A stretch of DNA of 64,000 nt from NCBI GenBank assembly GCA_020627535.1, contig JAHDGU010000008.1, positions 1 to 64,000 of the forward strand, in the 5' to 3' direction. Shown in pieces: positions 45,291 to 53,888 of the stretch. Source of the stretch: Saprospiraceae bacterium. GTDB lineage: Bacteria > Bacteroidota > Bacteroidia > Chitinophagales > Saprospiraceae. Numbering within the stretch: position 1 is the first letter of the stretch; each line of letters begins with the position of its first letter. The notes below the pieces were generated by a model that saw only the letters and a program-made list of their open reading frames with translations, did no database searches and was not told the origin of the DNA. The translations under genes and the position numbers were made by a program.

Positions 45291-48200
45291 CTTCCCCTTC
45301 CAGCGATAGACATCCATCTTGTCATCATTATTGGCGACCAAGATGATGGTGCTCTTCTTCGCTTCGACCATCTCTAGATCTCTGACATCACCTGTCATCG
45401 CCAGCCCCGTCTCCTTGGCACTTACAGCCTTGAAGCTACCCTTGCCATCTCCTGCGAGCAAGCAGCCCACTCCTGCGTCACTGCGTGTCGTCTCGACCTC
45501 GCGATTGTGATAGTTGCCTGCTACTAGGAGATCCATATTGCCATCTCCATTCCAGTCCTTGGGTAGGATCCCGAAGATGGGGGCAATCTGCGCCTCATTG
45601 GGCAACTTATGCACTTGCCAGCCATCTAGATCTACCCACACACTGCTAAACATCTTCGCCTCATGCACCACAGCTCCATCCATGCGCTCTGCTAGGACTT
45701 CTTCGATCGTCGCCTTGGAGAAGGTGTTGTAACTCGGAAACTTCTCCTTGATGAATGGCATCTGATCACTGCTGCACTGCCTGCCTCTCACCGGATAGCA
45801 GACGCCATCGTGATCATAGTAGCCGAGGTATACATCGTGTGTCCCATTTTCATCAAAGTCTTTGGCAAAGAGCTTGAAGGGTTCTTCCTCACTGGCCTTG
45901 TACTTGATATTGTGCCCCAGATTGCCAGCAATCAGCTCTTGATCACCGTCTCCATCCAGATCGGCAAGCTGTAGACGATTCCACCATCCGGTCGTGCCAT
46001 GCATGCCGATACTCTTGGTCTGATCGGTGAGCTTGCCACCATCATTGCTCCAGTAGCTGATCGGCATCCACTCTCCTGCGATGATGAGATCTTGATCTCC
46101 GTCGAGATCCACATCATGCCACAGGGCATCGGTCACCATGCCAAGCTTAGTTTCACTGCCCATGATCTGGGATGTCTGATTGACAAATTTGCCTCCTTCA
46201 TTGATCATGATGGCGCTCTCCGCAGGGAAGCCATATCGACCTGGGATCTGTCGACCACCGAGAAAGATATCCAGATCACCATCTCCATCGAGATCACCAG
46301 TAGCGACTGTGCCACCACTAGCACGTGGAGGATCAAAGTGAGAAGATGGTGCTTTGGTCCAGCTACCACCGTCATTGATATAGAGTCGATCCTGATAGCG
46401 TCTGTCGCCTTCGGCATATTCATTACCACCGGAGACGACAAGCAGATCTTGATCTCCGTCACCATCCGCATCAAAAAAGCTCGCATCGATGTCTTCACTG
46501 CTCGCATCTGAGGACCATGGCCCTGAGACCTTGTCACCAAACTGGCCATTGCGATCTTGGAGATACATCTGGCCAGGCTGTCCGATCGCTCCACCTACAT
46601 AGAAATCTGAGAGGCCATCACCATTGACATCAGCTGCGGCGATGCATGGGCCGAGCGTACTCATCTTGTGCGGGATGAGGATCTCACGTGCATAGTCATC
46701 ATACTCATTTTCTGCATGAGCAAAGTCCACTTGGGCAGACTCTGTTGCTGCCAGAAAACTGGTTTCAGTGTTCTGATTCATTTGGGCGACAGCCCCTAGT
46801 GATGGATCAAGTTTAATAACTTGATTGATCTTGACATCTGTCAGGACTTGCTCTTTGCCATCGAGCCACTTGATCTTCACCTCATCGACGATCTCAGTGG
46901 TGCCCAATCCAAAATGTATCGCAGCCTCGCTACAACTCATATATCCGCGTACTGGATGAAGCTCGGCAAACTGCTGCTCATCGCCATACTTGATACTGAC
47001 TTTGACACCGAAGTGCTGCACACTAAGCGAATTGCTCGCTGGCTCAAAGCGGAGGTAGCTGTTGTATCCGTTGTCAGCGGAACGATTGCGATAGAGATAG
47101 GGATAGTCATTGGTATTATTCACGACCATATCAAGATCTCCATCATTGTCAAAGTCTGCGTAGGCTGCTCCTTGGGAAAATCCTCTGTCTGTCAAGCCCC
47201 AAGTTGTCATCACCTCTTCGAATTGTAGATCGCCACCATTGCGATACATGTAGTTGGCGATAGGTGTAGATGGTGCATCTTTTACGACCTCGAGAAGACT
47301 GACACCTTCTCCTCTTTCTTGCTGCTCCGCAATCTTCTTCTTAGCTCTCTTGAGGTGATCATTGTCTCTGATATCCCGGACGATGCCATTGGTGATATAG
47401 ATATCGCGGTATCCATCATTGTCAAAATCGACAAGCAGAGGCGTCCAGCTCCAGTCCGTATTGGCGACACCTGCCATCTGGGCGATTTCGCTGAAGGTGT
47501 TGTTACCATTGTTGAGCTGAAGGGTATTAAACATGTACTGGAAGTGATATCCATTATCGGCGAGGCTCCAGAATTTCTCAGGATTCATCCCGCTCATATT
47601 GGTCTTGAGGCGGGCATTGTCATTGGCAACCATGTCCGCTGTGAAGATGTCCACCAATCCGTCATTGTTGATATCCGCCACATCTGCGCCCATGCTGAAG
47701 TTGCTGATATGCTTGACAGCCTGATTGATGTCATTGCGAAAACTTCCATTTCCTCGATTGATCCACATATAGTCAGGATCCTCAAAGTCACAGGGCACAT
47801 AGATGTCAGGCCAGCCATCATCATTGAGATCGCTCACACTGGCGCCTAGGCTGAAGGAATAGTTTTGTATGCCAGCTCCTTTGGTCGCAAGACCAAATAC
47901 CCCAGGACTCGTCTGTAGAAAAAACTGATCTGTGTAGGCATAGTCCATCTTCCCCTTGAGCTGATCTCGTCTTGTTTTGAAGTTGGGTGGCTGATTGGCT
48001 ACATAGATGTCGAGGTATCCATTCTTGTCGGCATCGAGGAAGGTAGCCTGGATGCTATAGCCAGGATCGTGGACTTGATACTGCTTGGCAACATCTGTGA
48101 AGCTCAGGTCTCCATTGTTCAAAAAGAGCTGATTTTCACGACTACGAGGATCTTCAATCAAAAATCGACTCACATAGATGTCATCATAGCCGTCATTATT

Positions 48201-48587
48201 GATATCTGCAATGGCGACACCTGTAGACCATCCTTGCTTCTTGGCGATACCAGCTTTCTGGGTGAAATCCTCAAATTGCATGTTGCCTTTGTTGAGGTAT
48301 ATCTTATCGCCGACTTGATTTCCAGCAAAATAGATGTCGGGTAGGCCGTCTTTGTTGAAATCACCAATTCCTACACCAGCGCCTTGAAAAAGTCCATCGT
48401 AGCTAAAGTGATTAAACTCTTCGCTTTCGTTGACCTGGTTGCGGAATCGCAAGTTGGACTCCGTCACTGGCACTGCTTCAAAGACTTGAAAGTCCGAAGG
48501 CATAGGATTGACTGTACTCTTGTCATCAGCACATGAGCACAATAGAAAGCAGGAAAATAGTAGCAGGTAAATGGTATTTGGACGCAT
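45288..48587 (-). CDS. large FG-GAP/ASPIC-UnbV lipoprotein
   Basis: An 1099-residue lipoprotein (leader FLLCSCADD). Two long blocks of FG-GAP/VCBS repeats with Asp-rich loops (GDFNKDGLPDIYFAG, ADINNDGYDDIYVS, DADKNGYLDIYVA, SDLNDDGWPDIYV, ADFDNDGDLDMVVNN; later AADVNGDGLSDFYVGG, FDADGDGDQDLLVVSG, GDLDGDGDLDIFLGG, HDVDLDGDQDLIIAGEW) surround a central ASPIC/UnbV domain (SIKYGDEQQFAELHPVRGYMSCSEAAIHFGLG...VKIKWLDGKEQVL). ATG 48587 is chosen because the longer frame starts within the promoter. This architecture is abundant in Saprospiria-like Bacteroidota and often accompanies nutrient-uptake systems; precise role unknown. Confidence 0.85.
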   Translation of the reverse strand: MRPNTIYLLLFSCFLLCSCADDKSTVNPMPSDFQVFEAVPVTESNLRFRNQVNESEEFNHFSYDGLFQGAGVGIGDFNKDGLPDIYFAGNQVGDKIYLNKGNMQFEDFTQKAGIAKKQGWSTGVAIADINNDGYDDIYVSRFLIEDPRSRENQLFLNNGDLSFTDVAKQYQVHDPGYSIQATFLDADKNGYLDIYVANQPPNFKTRRDQLKGKMDYAYTDQFFLQTSPGVFGLATKGAGIQNYSFSLGASVSDLNDDGWPDIYVPCDFEDPDYMWINRGNGSFRNDINQAVKHISNFSMGADVADINNDGLVDIFTADMVANDNARLKTNMSGMNPEKFWSLADNGYHFQYMFNTLQLNNGNNTFSEIAQMAGVANTDWSWTPLLVDFDNDGYRDIYITNGIVRDIRDNDHLKRAKKKIAEQQERGEGVSLLEVVKDAPSTPIANYMYRNGGDLQFEEVMTTWGLTDRGFSQGAAYADFDNDGDLDMVVNNTNDYPYLYRNRSADNGYNSYLRFEPASNSLSVQHFGVKVSIKYGDEQQFAELHPVRGYMSCSEAAIHFGLGTTEIVDEVKIKWLDGKEQVLTDVKINQVIKLDPSLGAVAQMNQNTETSFLAATESAQVDFAHAENEYDDYAREILIPHKMSTLGPCIAAADVNGDGLSDFYVGGAIGQPGQMYLQDRNGQFGDKVSGPWSSDASSEDIDASFFDADGDGDQDLLVVSGGNEYAEGDRRYQDRLYINDGGSWTKAPSSHFDPPRASGGTVATGDLDGDGDLDIFLGGRQIPGRYGFPAESAIMINEGGKFVNQTSQIMGSETKLGMVTDALWHDVDLDGDQDLIIAGEWMPISYWSNDGGKLTDQTKSIGMHGTTGWWNRLQLADLDGDGDQELIAGNLGHNIKYKASEEEPFKLFAKDFDENGTHDVYLGYYDHDGVCYPVRGRQCSSDQMPFIKEKFPSYNTFSKATIEEVLAERMDGAVVHEAKMFSSVWVDLDGWQVHKLPNEAQIAPIFGILPKDWNGDGNMDLLVAGNYHNREVETTRSDAGVGCLLAGDGKGSFKAVSAKETGLAMTGDVRDLEMVEAKKSTIILVANNDDKMDVYRWKGK

Positions 48588-48608
48588 CTCCGTAGTCGAT
48601 TTGAGATG

Positions 48609-48638
48609 CAAAATTACTGTTCTCCACTAGGTCCTCAA
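48609..48638 (-). promoter_or_regulatory. Bacteroidota-type promoter of the large ASPIC/UnbV gene
   Basis: TTG (48638-48636) and TAATTTTG (48616-48609) are separated by 19 bases on the minus strand, a full match to the Bacteroidota -33/-7 pattern. It lies at the end of the rhomboid gene and 22 bases before the chosen start codon. Confidence 0.7.
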
Positions 48639-49334
48639 CTGACCAGAAGCCTGGACATTGAGATCAAGGGGCTTGATGATCTTCCTGATGAGAATCCCAG
48701 CCAATAGGCCGAAAACAAATCCACCAATATGAGCCCACCATGCGACGCCCTGGGTCGCGGACGTTTCCACTGATAGACTACCGATCCCAGTGAGCAACTG
48801 CTGGCCAATCCAGAAGACTAGAAAGATGACGGCTGGTATTTTGAAACTGGTAAAAAGAAAGAGGACGATCATCTTGATCTTGCTCTTGGGATATAGGATC
48901 AAGTATGCGCCCAGACAGGCACTGATAGCGCCACTGGCGCCAATGCCTGGTATAGTGCTATTGGGATCGAGATAGATATGAGTCAGCGAAGCAGCAAGGC
49001 CACCAAGGAGGTAGAAAAGAAGGAAGTTGACATTGCCTATGCTCGATTCGATATTGTCGGCGAAGACCCAGAGAAAGAGCATATTGCCGATGAGATGCAT
49101 CCATCCTCCATGGATGAAGATACTTGTGAAGAGCGTATGAAGGTCTTGTCCACGCGTAATCTCGATGGGCAGTGCTCCGTAGGTCGTAAAAAATTCTCGA
49201 AGCCAGGCTTCCCCACCAGTCATCTGGAAAGACATCTGTATCAAAAAAACAAGGATATTGATCGCTATGAAGCTGTAGCTGAAAATTGGCTTCGCGCCAC
49301 CGACTACTTGATCATCACCTATCGGAAATACCAT
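48627..49334 (-). CDS. rhomboid-family intramembrane serine protease
   Basis: A 235-residue membrane protein with six predicted transmembrane helices. It has the family motifs WMHLIGNMLFLWVFADNIES, the catalytic Ser in GIGASGAISACLGAYL and the catalytic His in WWAHIGGFVFGLLAGILI. Rhomboids cleave membrane-spanning substrates within the bilayer. It follows the kdsD gene by 14 bases on the same strand and may be co-transcribed. Confidence 0.92.
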   Translation of the reverse strand: MVFPIGDDQVVGGAKPIFSYSFIAINILVFLIQMSFQMTGGEAWLREFFTTYGALPIEITRGQDLHTLFTSIFIHGGWMHLIGNMLFLWVFADNIESSIGNVNFLLFYLLGGLAASLTHIYLDPNSTIPGIGASGAISACLGAYLILYPKSKIKMIVLFLFTSFKIPAVIFLVFWIGQQLLTGIGSLSVETSATQGVAWWAHIGGFVFGLLAGILIRKIIKPLDLNVQASGQLRT

Positions 49335-49348
49335 GGTTCAAAGATAGC

Positions 49349-50455
49349 TCAGGCAAGCCCTTCTTCTAGGAGATCATGAAGATGTACCAAGCCGAGATAG
49401 TGCTCATGTTCAGTGACAAGGAGCTGCGAAATTTTTTTATTTCTCATGATGTCCAGCGCGGCTACAGCGGGACTGCTACTGGAGATTCTGCTTGGATTTT
49501 TTGTCATGATGGACTCTGCCTGCACATCCTTGAGTGTCGAGAGCTGGTTCATGTGACGTCTGAGGTCGCCATCCGTGATGACGCCCACGATCTTCTCACC
49601 GCTGAGCACTGCGACAGCTCCTTTGCGCTTGCTGGTCATTTCTATGATCACCTTATCCATAGGATCACCAGCTTGTACAGCAGGAGCTGCCTGGTCACTG
49701 ACAAATTGACCTACTGTCATGGTCAATCGTTTTCCTAATGATCCTCCAGGATGGATTCGAGCAAAGTCTCTGGCCTCAAAGCCTCGAGCAACTTGTAGTG
49801 CAAGTGCCAGGGCGTCGCCCATCGCGAGCTGTACAGAGGTGCTCGTAGTAGGTGCGAGATTGTTGGGGTCGGCTTCCTTGGGCACAGGTGTGAGTAGTAG
49901 ATGGTCTGCGGCTTTCGCCAAAAAGGACTCTGATGACGCACAGATTGCTACGATGGGATTCCCAAAGCCTCTGACAACACCCACGAGTGACTTGATCTCT
50001 GGAGACTCTCCAGATCGACTGAGGCAGATGAGCGTATCGGACGGTGCGATCGCTCCAAGATCTCCATGCATGGCATCCGCCGCGTGCAAGAATACACTGT
50101 GACTTCCAGTACTATTGAGCGTAGCAGAGATCTTTTGTCCGATGAGGGCACTCTTCCCGATACCGCTGACGATGATACGGCCTTTGATATTCAGTAGGTG
50201 CTCTACAACCGCCAAAAATTCTTGACCTAAGAGCTCACCCGCATTTTGCAGACATGCGCTTGCTTCAGAAAAAACTGACTTCGCGACTTGTAGTGATTCG
50301 ATATGTTTCTTCGTGATGATAACTATCCTCTTCTCGTGTTCTAGGTGTAAAGGTGAGACAAATATGCCTTTGTCAGATGATGCGCTCAGATCGGATAAAT
50401 CTTCAACAAAAGACCAACTCTTTGTCAGAATTTTTGTATTTTCAATAACTGTCAT
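49349..50455 (-). CDS. kdsD: D-arabinose-5-phosphate isomerase (KpsF/GutQ family) with N-terminal extension
   Basis: A 368-residue cytoplasmic enzyme that makes arabinose 5-phosphate from ribulose 5-phosphate for KDO synthesis. SIS domain (about 85-220): GRIIVSGIGKSALIGQKISATLNSTGSHSVFLHAADAMHGDLGAI, CLSRSGESPEIKSLV, PNNLAPTTSTSVQLAMGDALALAL and FARIHPGGSLGKRL. Two CBS domains follow (MDKVIIEMTSKRKGAVAVL..., MTKNPSRISSSSPAVAALDIM). About 45 residues before the usual family start (near KKHIESLQVAKSVF) are extra; the true start may lie further in. Divergent from recQ. Confidence 0.9.
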   Translation of the reverse strand: MTVIENTKILTKSWSFVEDLSDLSASSDKGIFVSPLHLEHEKRIVIITKKHIESLQVAKSVFSEASACLQNAGELLGQEFLAVVEHLLNIKGRIIVSGIGKSALIGQKISATLNSTGSHSVFLHAADAMHGDLGAIAPSDTLICLSRSGESPEIKSLVGVVRGFGNPIVAICASSESFLAKAADHLLLTPVPKEADPNNLAPTTSTSVQLAMGDALALALQVARGFEARDFARIHPGGSLGKRLTMTVGQFVSDQAAPAVQAGDPMDKVIIEMTSKRKGAVAVLSGEKIVGVITDGDLRRHMNQLSTLKDVQAESIMTKNPSRISSSSPAVAALDIMRNKKISQLLVTEHEHYLGLVHLHDLLEEGLA

Positions 50456-50503
50456 TTTTAGCCCCAATTGCCTTTAGAATCGCTAATTATTGACAAGAAA
50501 GGA

Positions 50504-52702
50504 ATGGATACAATAGGGACAGAGTATCATCTCGTGGATGAGCTCCAAAAACACTTCGGCTTCGATAGTTTCAAAGCGAAGCAGGAAGAAATCATACACA
50601 ACATACTTCAGGGCAGAGACACATTTGTCATCATGCCTACTGGAGGCGGTAAGAGCTTGTGCTATCAGCTCCCAGCACTTATGATGGATGGCACTGCACT
50701 GGTGATTTCGCCACTGATCGCCTTGATGAAGAATCAAGTAGATAGCATCAGAGCCTACAATGAGAATGAGGATGTTGCTCACTTTCTCAATTCGTCTCTC
50801 AACAAGCGTGATGAGCGACATGTGAGACACTGTGTGCTGAGCGGCAAGACCAAAATCCTATTCGTCGCACCAGAGACGCTGACCAAGGCCGAGAATGTAG
50901 AGTTCTTTCAGCAGGTAGATCTGAGCTTCGTGGCTGTCGACGAGGCTCACTGTATCTCAGAGTGGGGGCATGACTTCAGGCCAGAATATCGCAAGATTCG
51001 GAGCATCGTAGATGCCATAGGTGATCGTGTGCCGATCATGGCACTCACTGCTACTGCGACGCCCAAAGTACAGTCTGATATCCAGAAGAATCTTGCCATG
51101 ACCGAAGTGAATGAGTTCATCACCTCATTCAATCGGGACAATCTATACTACGAGATCAGACCCAAACAGTCTCCTGAGAAGACAATCAAGAATATCGTTC
51201 AGCTCATCAAGACGATGCCAGGTCAATCGGGAATTATCTATGTGCAGAGCAGAAAATCTACGGAGGAAATCGCCCAGCTGCTGCGTGTCAACGATGTCAA
51301 GGCAGTTGCCTACCACGCAGGACTTGATAGCAAGACTCGCTCCAAAGTACAAGACGACTTCCTCATGGAAAACGTCGACGTCATATGCGCTACCATCGCA
51401 TTTGGTATGGGTATAGACAAGCCCGATGTACGCTTCGTCATACACTACGATATTCCAAAGAGTATCGAAAACTACTACCAAGAAACTGGTCGCGCTGGTA
51501 GAGATGGTCTCAAAGGGCAATGTGTCGCATACTTCAGTCACAAGGATATCATGCGACTCGAGAAGTTTCTCAGAGACAAGACTGCCGCGGAGCGGCAGAT
51601 GGGAGCTCAGCTGCTCGATGAAATTGCAGCCTATTCTGAGACAGCAGCCTGCAGGCGCCAGTTTCTCCTTCAGTACTTTGGAGAGCAGTATCGAGAAGAT
51701 CACTGTAGAGATATGTGCGACAACTGTCGCAATCCTCGGAGCAAAGTAGATGCAACGCATGAGATGTTGCTTGCCCTCAAGGCCACAGACCAGCTCAAGG
51801 AAAACTACCAAATCAGATTGCTCTGCAATTTTGTCAGAGGTGCTAAGACCAAGGACATCACTGATTACAGATTTGATCAGAAGGAGCTCTTTGGACAAGG
51901 AAAAGATAAGTCGGAAAACTATTGGCAATCAGTCTTTCGCCATGCCTTGCTTGAGAAGCTGCTCGTCAAGTCTGTAGAAGACTATGGTGTCCTCAAACTC
52001 ACTGACAAAGGCCGAGACTTTATCTCTAGTCCTTACAAGGTGGAGATGGCAGAAAATCATGATTACTCTAGCTACGTAGTACAAGAGTCTTCCGGTGGAT
52101 CAGCTGTCCTAGATCAAGCACTCCTGACCATGCTCAAGGACACACGCCGCAAGATCGCCAAGCAAAAGCAGGTGCCACCATACATCATTTTCCAAGATCC
52201 ATCGATAGAGGAGATGGCCACTCGCTTTCCTTGCTCGATGGATGAGCTCTCCAAGATCTCTGGTGTCAGCCAAGGCAAAGCAGTCAAATACGGGCGACCA
52301 TTCGTCAATCTTATCGCTAGCTACGTGGAGGAAAATGACATCGAGAGACCGATGGACTTCGTCATGAAGCAAGTTGCGAATAAGAGCAAGAAAAAAGTAC
52401 AGATCATCCAAGCGATCGACAAGAAGATCCCTCTAGAGGATATCGCTGATGATAATGATCTTCGCATGGAGGAGCTCCTGCATGAGCTCTATCAGATCGT
52501 CTCCTCTGGCACCAAGGTCAATATCGACTACTATATCGAAGAGAATATCGATGAGTACAGTGCTGAGGATATATCGGACTATTTCATGGACTCTGAGAGT
52601 GATAGCGTAGACTCTGCCTTGGCTGAGCTAGAAGAAGATGACATCACACGGGAGGAGATCGAGATCGTACGGATCAAGTTTCTGTCGGATCACGCCAATT
52701 GA
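50504..52702 (+). CDS. recQ: ATP-dependent DNA helicase RecQ
   Basis: A 732-residue 3'-5' DNA helicase for recombination and repair. Helicase core: MPTGGGKSLCYQLPALM (Walker A, 46-51), VDEAHCISEWGHDFRPEYR (DEAH box), ALTATATPKV, GIIYVQSRKSTEEIA, AYHAGLDSKTRSKVQDDF, CATIAFGMGIDKPDVRFVIHYD and YYQETGRAGRDG. The zinc-binding cysteines of the RQC domain are present (CRRQFLLQYFGE, CRDMCDNC), followed by a winged helix and an HRDC domain (ALLTMLKDTRRKIAKQKQVPPYIIF). The C-terminus is acidic. ATG 50504 follows AAAGGA and is preferred to the TTG at 50468. Confidence 0.96.
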   Translation: MDTIGTEYHLVDELQKHFGFDSFKAKQEEIIHNILQGRDTFVIMPTGGGKSLCYQLPALMMDGTALVISPLIALMKNQVDSIRAYNENEDVAHFLNSSLNKRDERHVRHCVLSGKTKILFVAPETLTKAENVEFFQQVDLSFVAVDEAHCISEWGHDFRPEYRKIRSIVDAIGDRVPIMALTATATPKVQSDIQKNLAMTEVNEFITSFNRDNLYYEIRPKQSPEKTIKNIVQLIKTMPGQSGIIYVQSRKSTEEIAQLLRVNDVKAVAYHAGLDSKTRSKVQDDFLMENVDVICATIAFGMGIDKPDVRFVIHYDIPKSIENYYQETGRAGRDGLKGQCVAYFSHKDIMRLEKFLRDKTAAERQMGAQLLDEIAAYSETAACRRQFLLQYFGEQYREDHCRDMCDNCRNPRSKVDATHEMLLALKATDQLKENYQIRLLCNFVRGAKTKDITDYRFDQKELFGQGKDKSENYWQSVFRHALLEKLLVKSVEDYGVLKLTDKGRDFISSPYKVEMAENHDYSSYVVQESSGGSAVLDQALLTMLKDTRRKIAKQKQVPPYIIFQDPSIEEMATRFPCSMDELSKISGVSQGKAVKYGRPFVNLIASYVEENDIERPMDFVMKQVANKSKKKVQIIQAIDKKIPLEDIADDNDLRMEELLHELYQIVSSGTKVNIDYYIEENIDEYSAEDISDYFMDSESDSVDSALAELEEDDITREEIEIVRIKFLSDHAN

Positions 52703-52714
52703 TACCGGAGTTAG

Positions 52715-53215
52715 TTAGCTATTGAGTTGCCAGCGGAGATCGAGGATGCGTAATCTTTTCGACTTGCCGACCTTGAACTTGCGCCTTCCGGCAAATAGTC
52801 TGAGAATGCCTCCACCGGCGGCAGCGCCACCTCCAATGATGACATCACGAGTGGTCATAGTATAGATGTCTGCTACGTCTGCTATAGCTGCATATCCGAT
52901 CCACTGACCACCAAAGAGAAGCAAAGCATTGCTAAGTTTTTGCGGTGTTTGCTTTTTCCCTACTTTGCGCAGCCCAGAGACCTCCGAAATATTGATACTT
53001 CCATGTTCGAGAAATACCGTACCTGTCTCTGGATGTAGACCAGTGATCACGCCGAGATTCCATAGCTTATCATCTTGGAGTTTGTAGTGGATGGGATCAC
53101 CGACCACATATTCCATGACTCGCTTGGCATGATACCCCTCTAGGACCAAGTAGACCTGAGCCCGAAGCGCAAAGCTTGAGGAAGTGAGTAGCAGAGATAG
53201 CAGGAGTGTGCGCAT
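52715..53215 (-). CDS. exported protein of unknown function
   Basis: A 166-residue protein with a signal peptide (SSSFALRAQ). The first half of the mature chain is beta-rich (YVVGDPIHYKLQDDKLWNLGVITGLHPETGTVFLEHGSINISEVSGLRK); the second half has hydrophobic glycine-rich stretches (GGQWIGYAAIAD, DVIIGGGAAAGGGILRLF) that could be membrane-associated, and a basic tail. No family recognised. It lies seven bases after rnpA on the same strand and may be in that operon. Confidence 0.65.
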   Translation of the reverse strand: MRTLLLSLLLTSSSFALRAQVYLVLEGYHAKRVMEYVVGDPIHYKLQDDKLWNLGVITGLHPETGTVFLEHGSINISEVSGLRKVGKKQTPQKLSNALLLFGGQWIGYAAIADVADIYTMTTRDVIIGGGAAAGGGILRLFAGRRKFKVGKSKRLRILDLRWQLNS

Positions 53216-53222
53216 GCTACTG

Positions 53223-53630
53223 CTAACGTAGTGATTTTTCGGATGTGTTGTGGGCGATTAGCTTTCTTAAGATTTTAACCATCGATTTTTCGATGTGATG
53301 GTAATCCAGTATTTCCTTGCCCGTATAGATGAGCATCAAAGCGTATGCATGCTGCTCTTGATCCAGCTGCTCAATGAGCGGACTCTTGTGCAAGCGGTAG
53401 GCTTCGCGCATGCGGCGCTTGATGAGATTGCGCTTGACAGCAGATTTGTATCGTCGCTTAGGGGCAGTGAAGCCGGCTTGCACATTCACGCCATCCGGTA
53501 ACTTGTCGTCAAGCTTGATATACTTGAGCAATAGGGGATAAGCAGAAAAAGCCCTTCCGGATTGGAAGAGCTCTTCGATAAGTTTTTGACTTTTAAGTTT
53601 TTCCTTGCGTGGGAAGGAATATTCTGACAT
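53223..53630 (-). CDS. rnpA: ribonuclease P protein component
   Basis: A 135-residue basic protein that assists the RNase P RNA in tRNA 5' maturation. Family features: FPRKEKLKSQKLIEELFQSGRAFSAYPLLLKYI near the start and the RNR-like signature GFTAPKRRYKSAVKRNLIKRRMREAYRLHK. It follows rpmH by 15 bases, the usual bacterial order, although dnaA and the oxaA/yidC genes are not adjacent. Confidence 0.94.
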   Translation of the reverse strand: MSEYSFPRKEKLKSQKLIEELFQSGRAFSAYPLLLKYIKLDDKLPDGVNVQAGFTAPKRRYKSAVKRNLIKRRMREAYRLHKSPLIEQLDQEQHAYALMLIYTGKEILDYHHIEKSMVKILRKLIAHNTSEKSLR

Positions 53631-53645
53631 AGAGGATCAGGAAGA

Positions 53646-53801
53646 CTACTTCAATCTTCTCTCGTCAGATACGGTCAGCTTCTTGCGACCCTTAGCTCGT
53701 CTTCGAGCAAGTACTGCCTTTCCACCTTCTGAGTTCATGCGTGATCTGAAGCCATGCTTGTTTGATCTCTTTCTTCTGGAGGGCTGATACGTTCGTTTCA
53801 T
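53646..53801 (-). CDS. rpmH: 50S ribosomal protein L34
   Basis: A 51-codon gene (ATG at 53801-53799, TAG at 53648-53646) encoding [18 protein letters not shown]..., with the L34 core [25 protein letters not shown]. The ribosomal protein L34 is very short, so it falls below the usual ORF size cut-off. A TACTTTTG promoter element lies 34 bases upstream. First gene of the rpmH-rnpA pair. Confidence 0.97.
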   Translation of the reverse strand: MKRTYQPSRRKRSNKHGFRSRMNSEGGKAVLARRRAKGRKKLTVSDERRLK

Positions 53802-53834
53802 CGTCCTTGCTTATAGTTTTCTAAAATCGGAGGG

Positions 53835-53842
53835 CAAAAGTA
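53835..53842 (-). promoter_or_regulatory. -7 element of the rpmH promoter
   Basis: TACTTTTG on the minus strand is an exact TAnnTTTG match, 34 bases upstream of the rpmH start. No clear -33 TTG is seen at the normal spacing. Confidence 0.6.
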
Positions 53843-53888
53843 CTGCAACTGCATGATTTTTACCCCTGTTTCTTGTATTTATTCGCTT

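Noticed and set aside
47319-47849. 176-codon plus-strand frame inside the large ASPIC/UnbV gene
   Set aside because: Antisense of the repeated Asp-rich loops, which gives Ile/Val-rich artefacts.
51143-51928. 261-codon minus-strand frame inside recQ
   Set aside because: Long only because of codon bias on the sense strand; lies across conserved helicase motifs.
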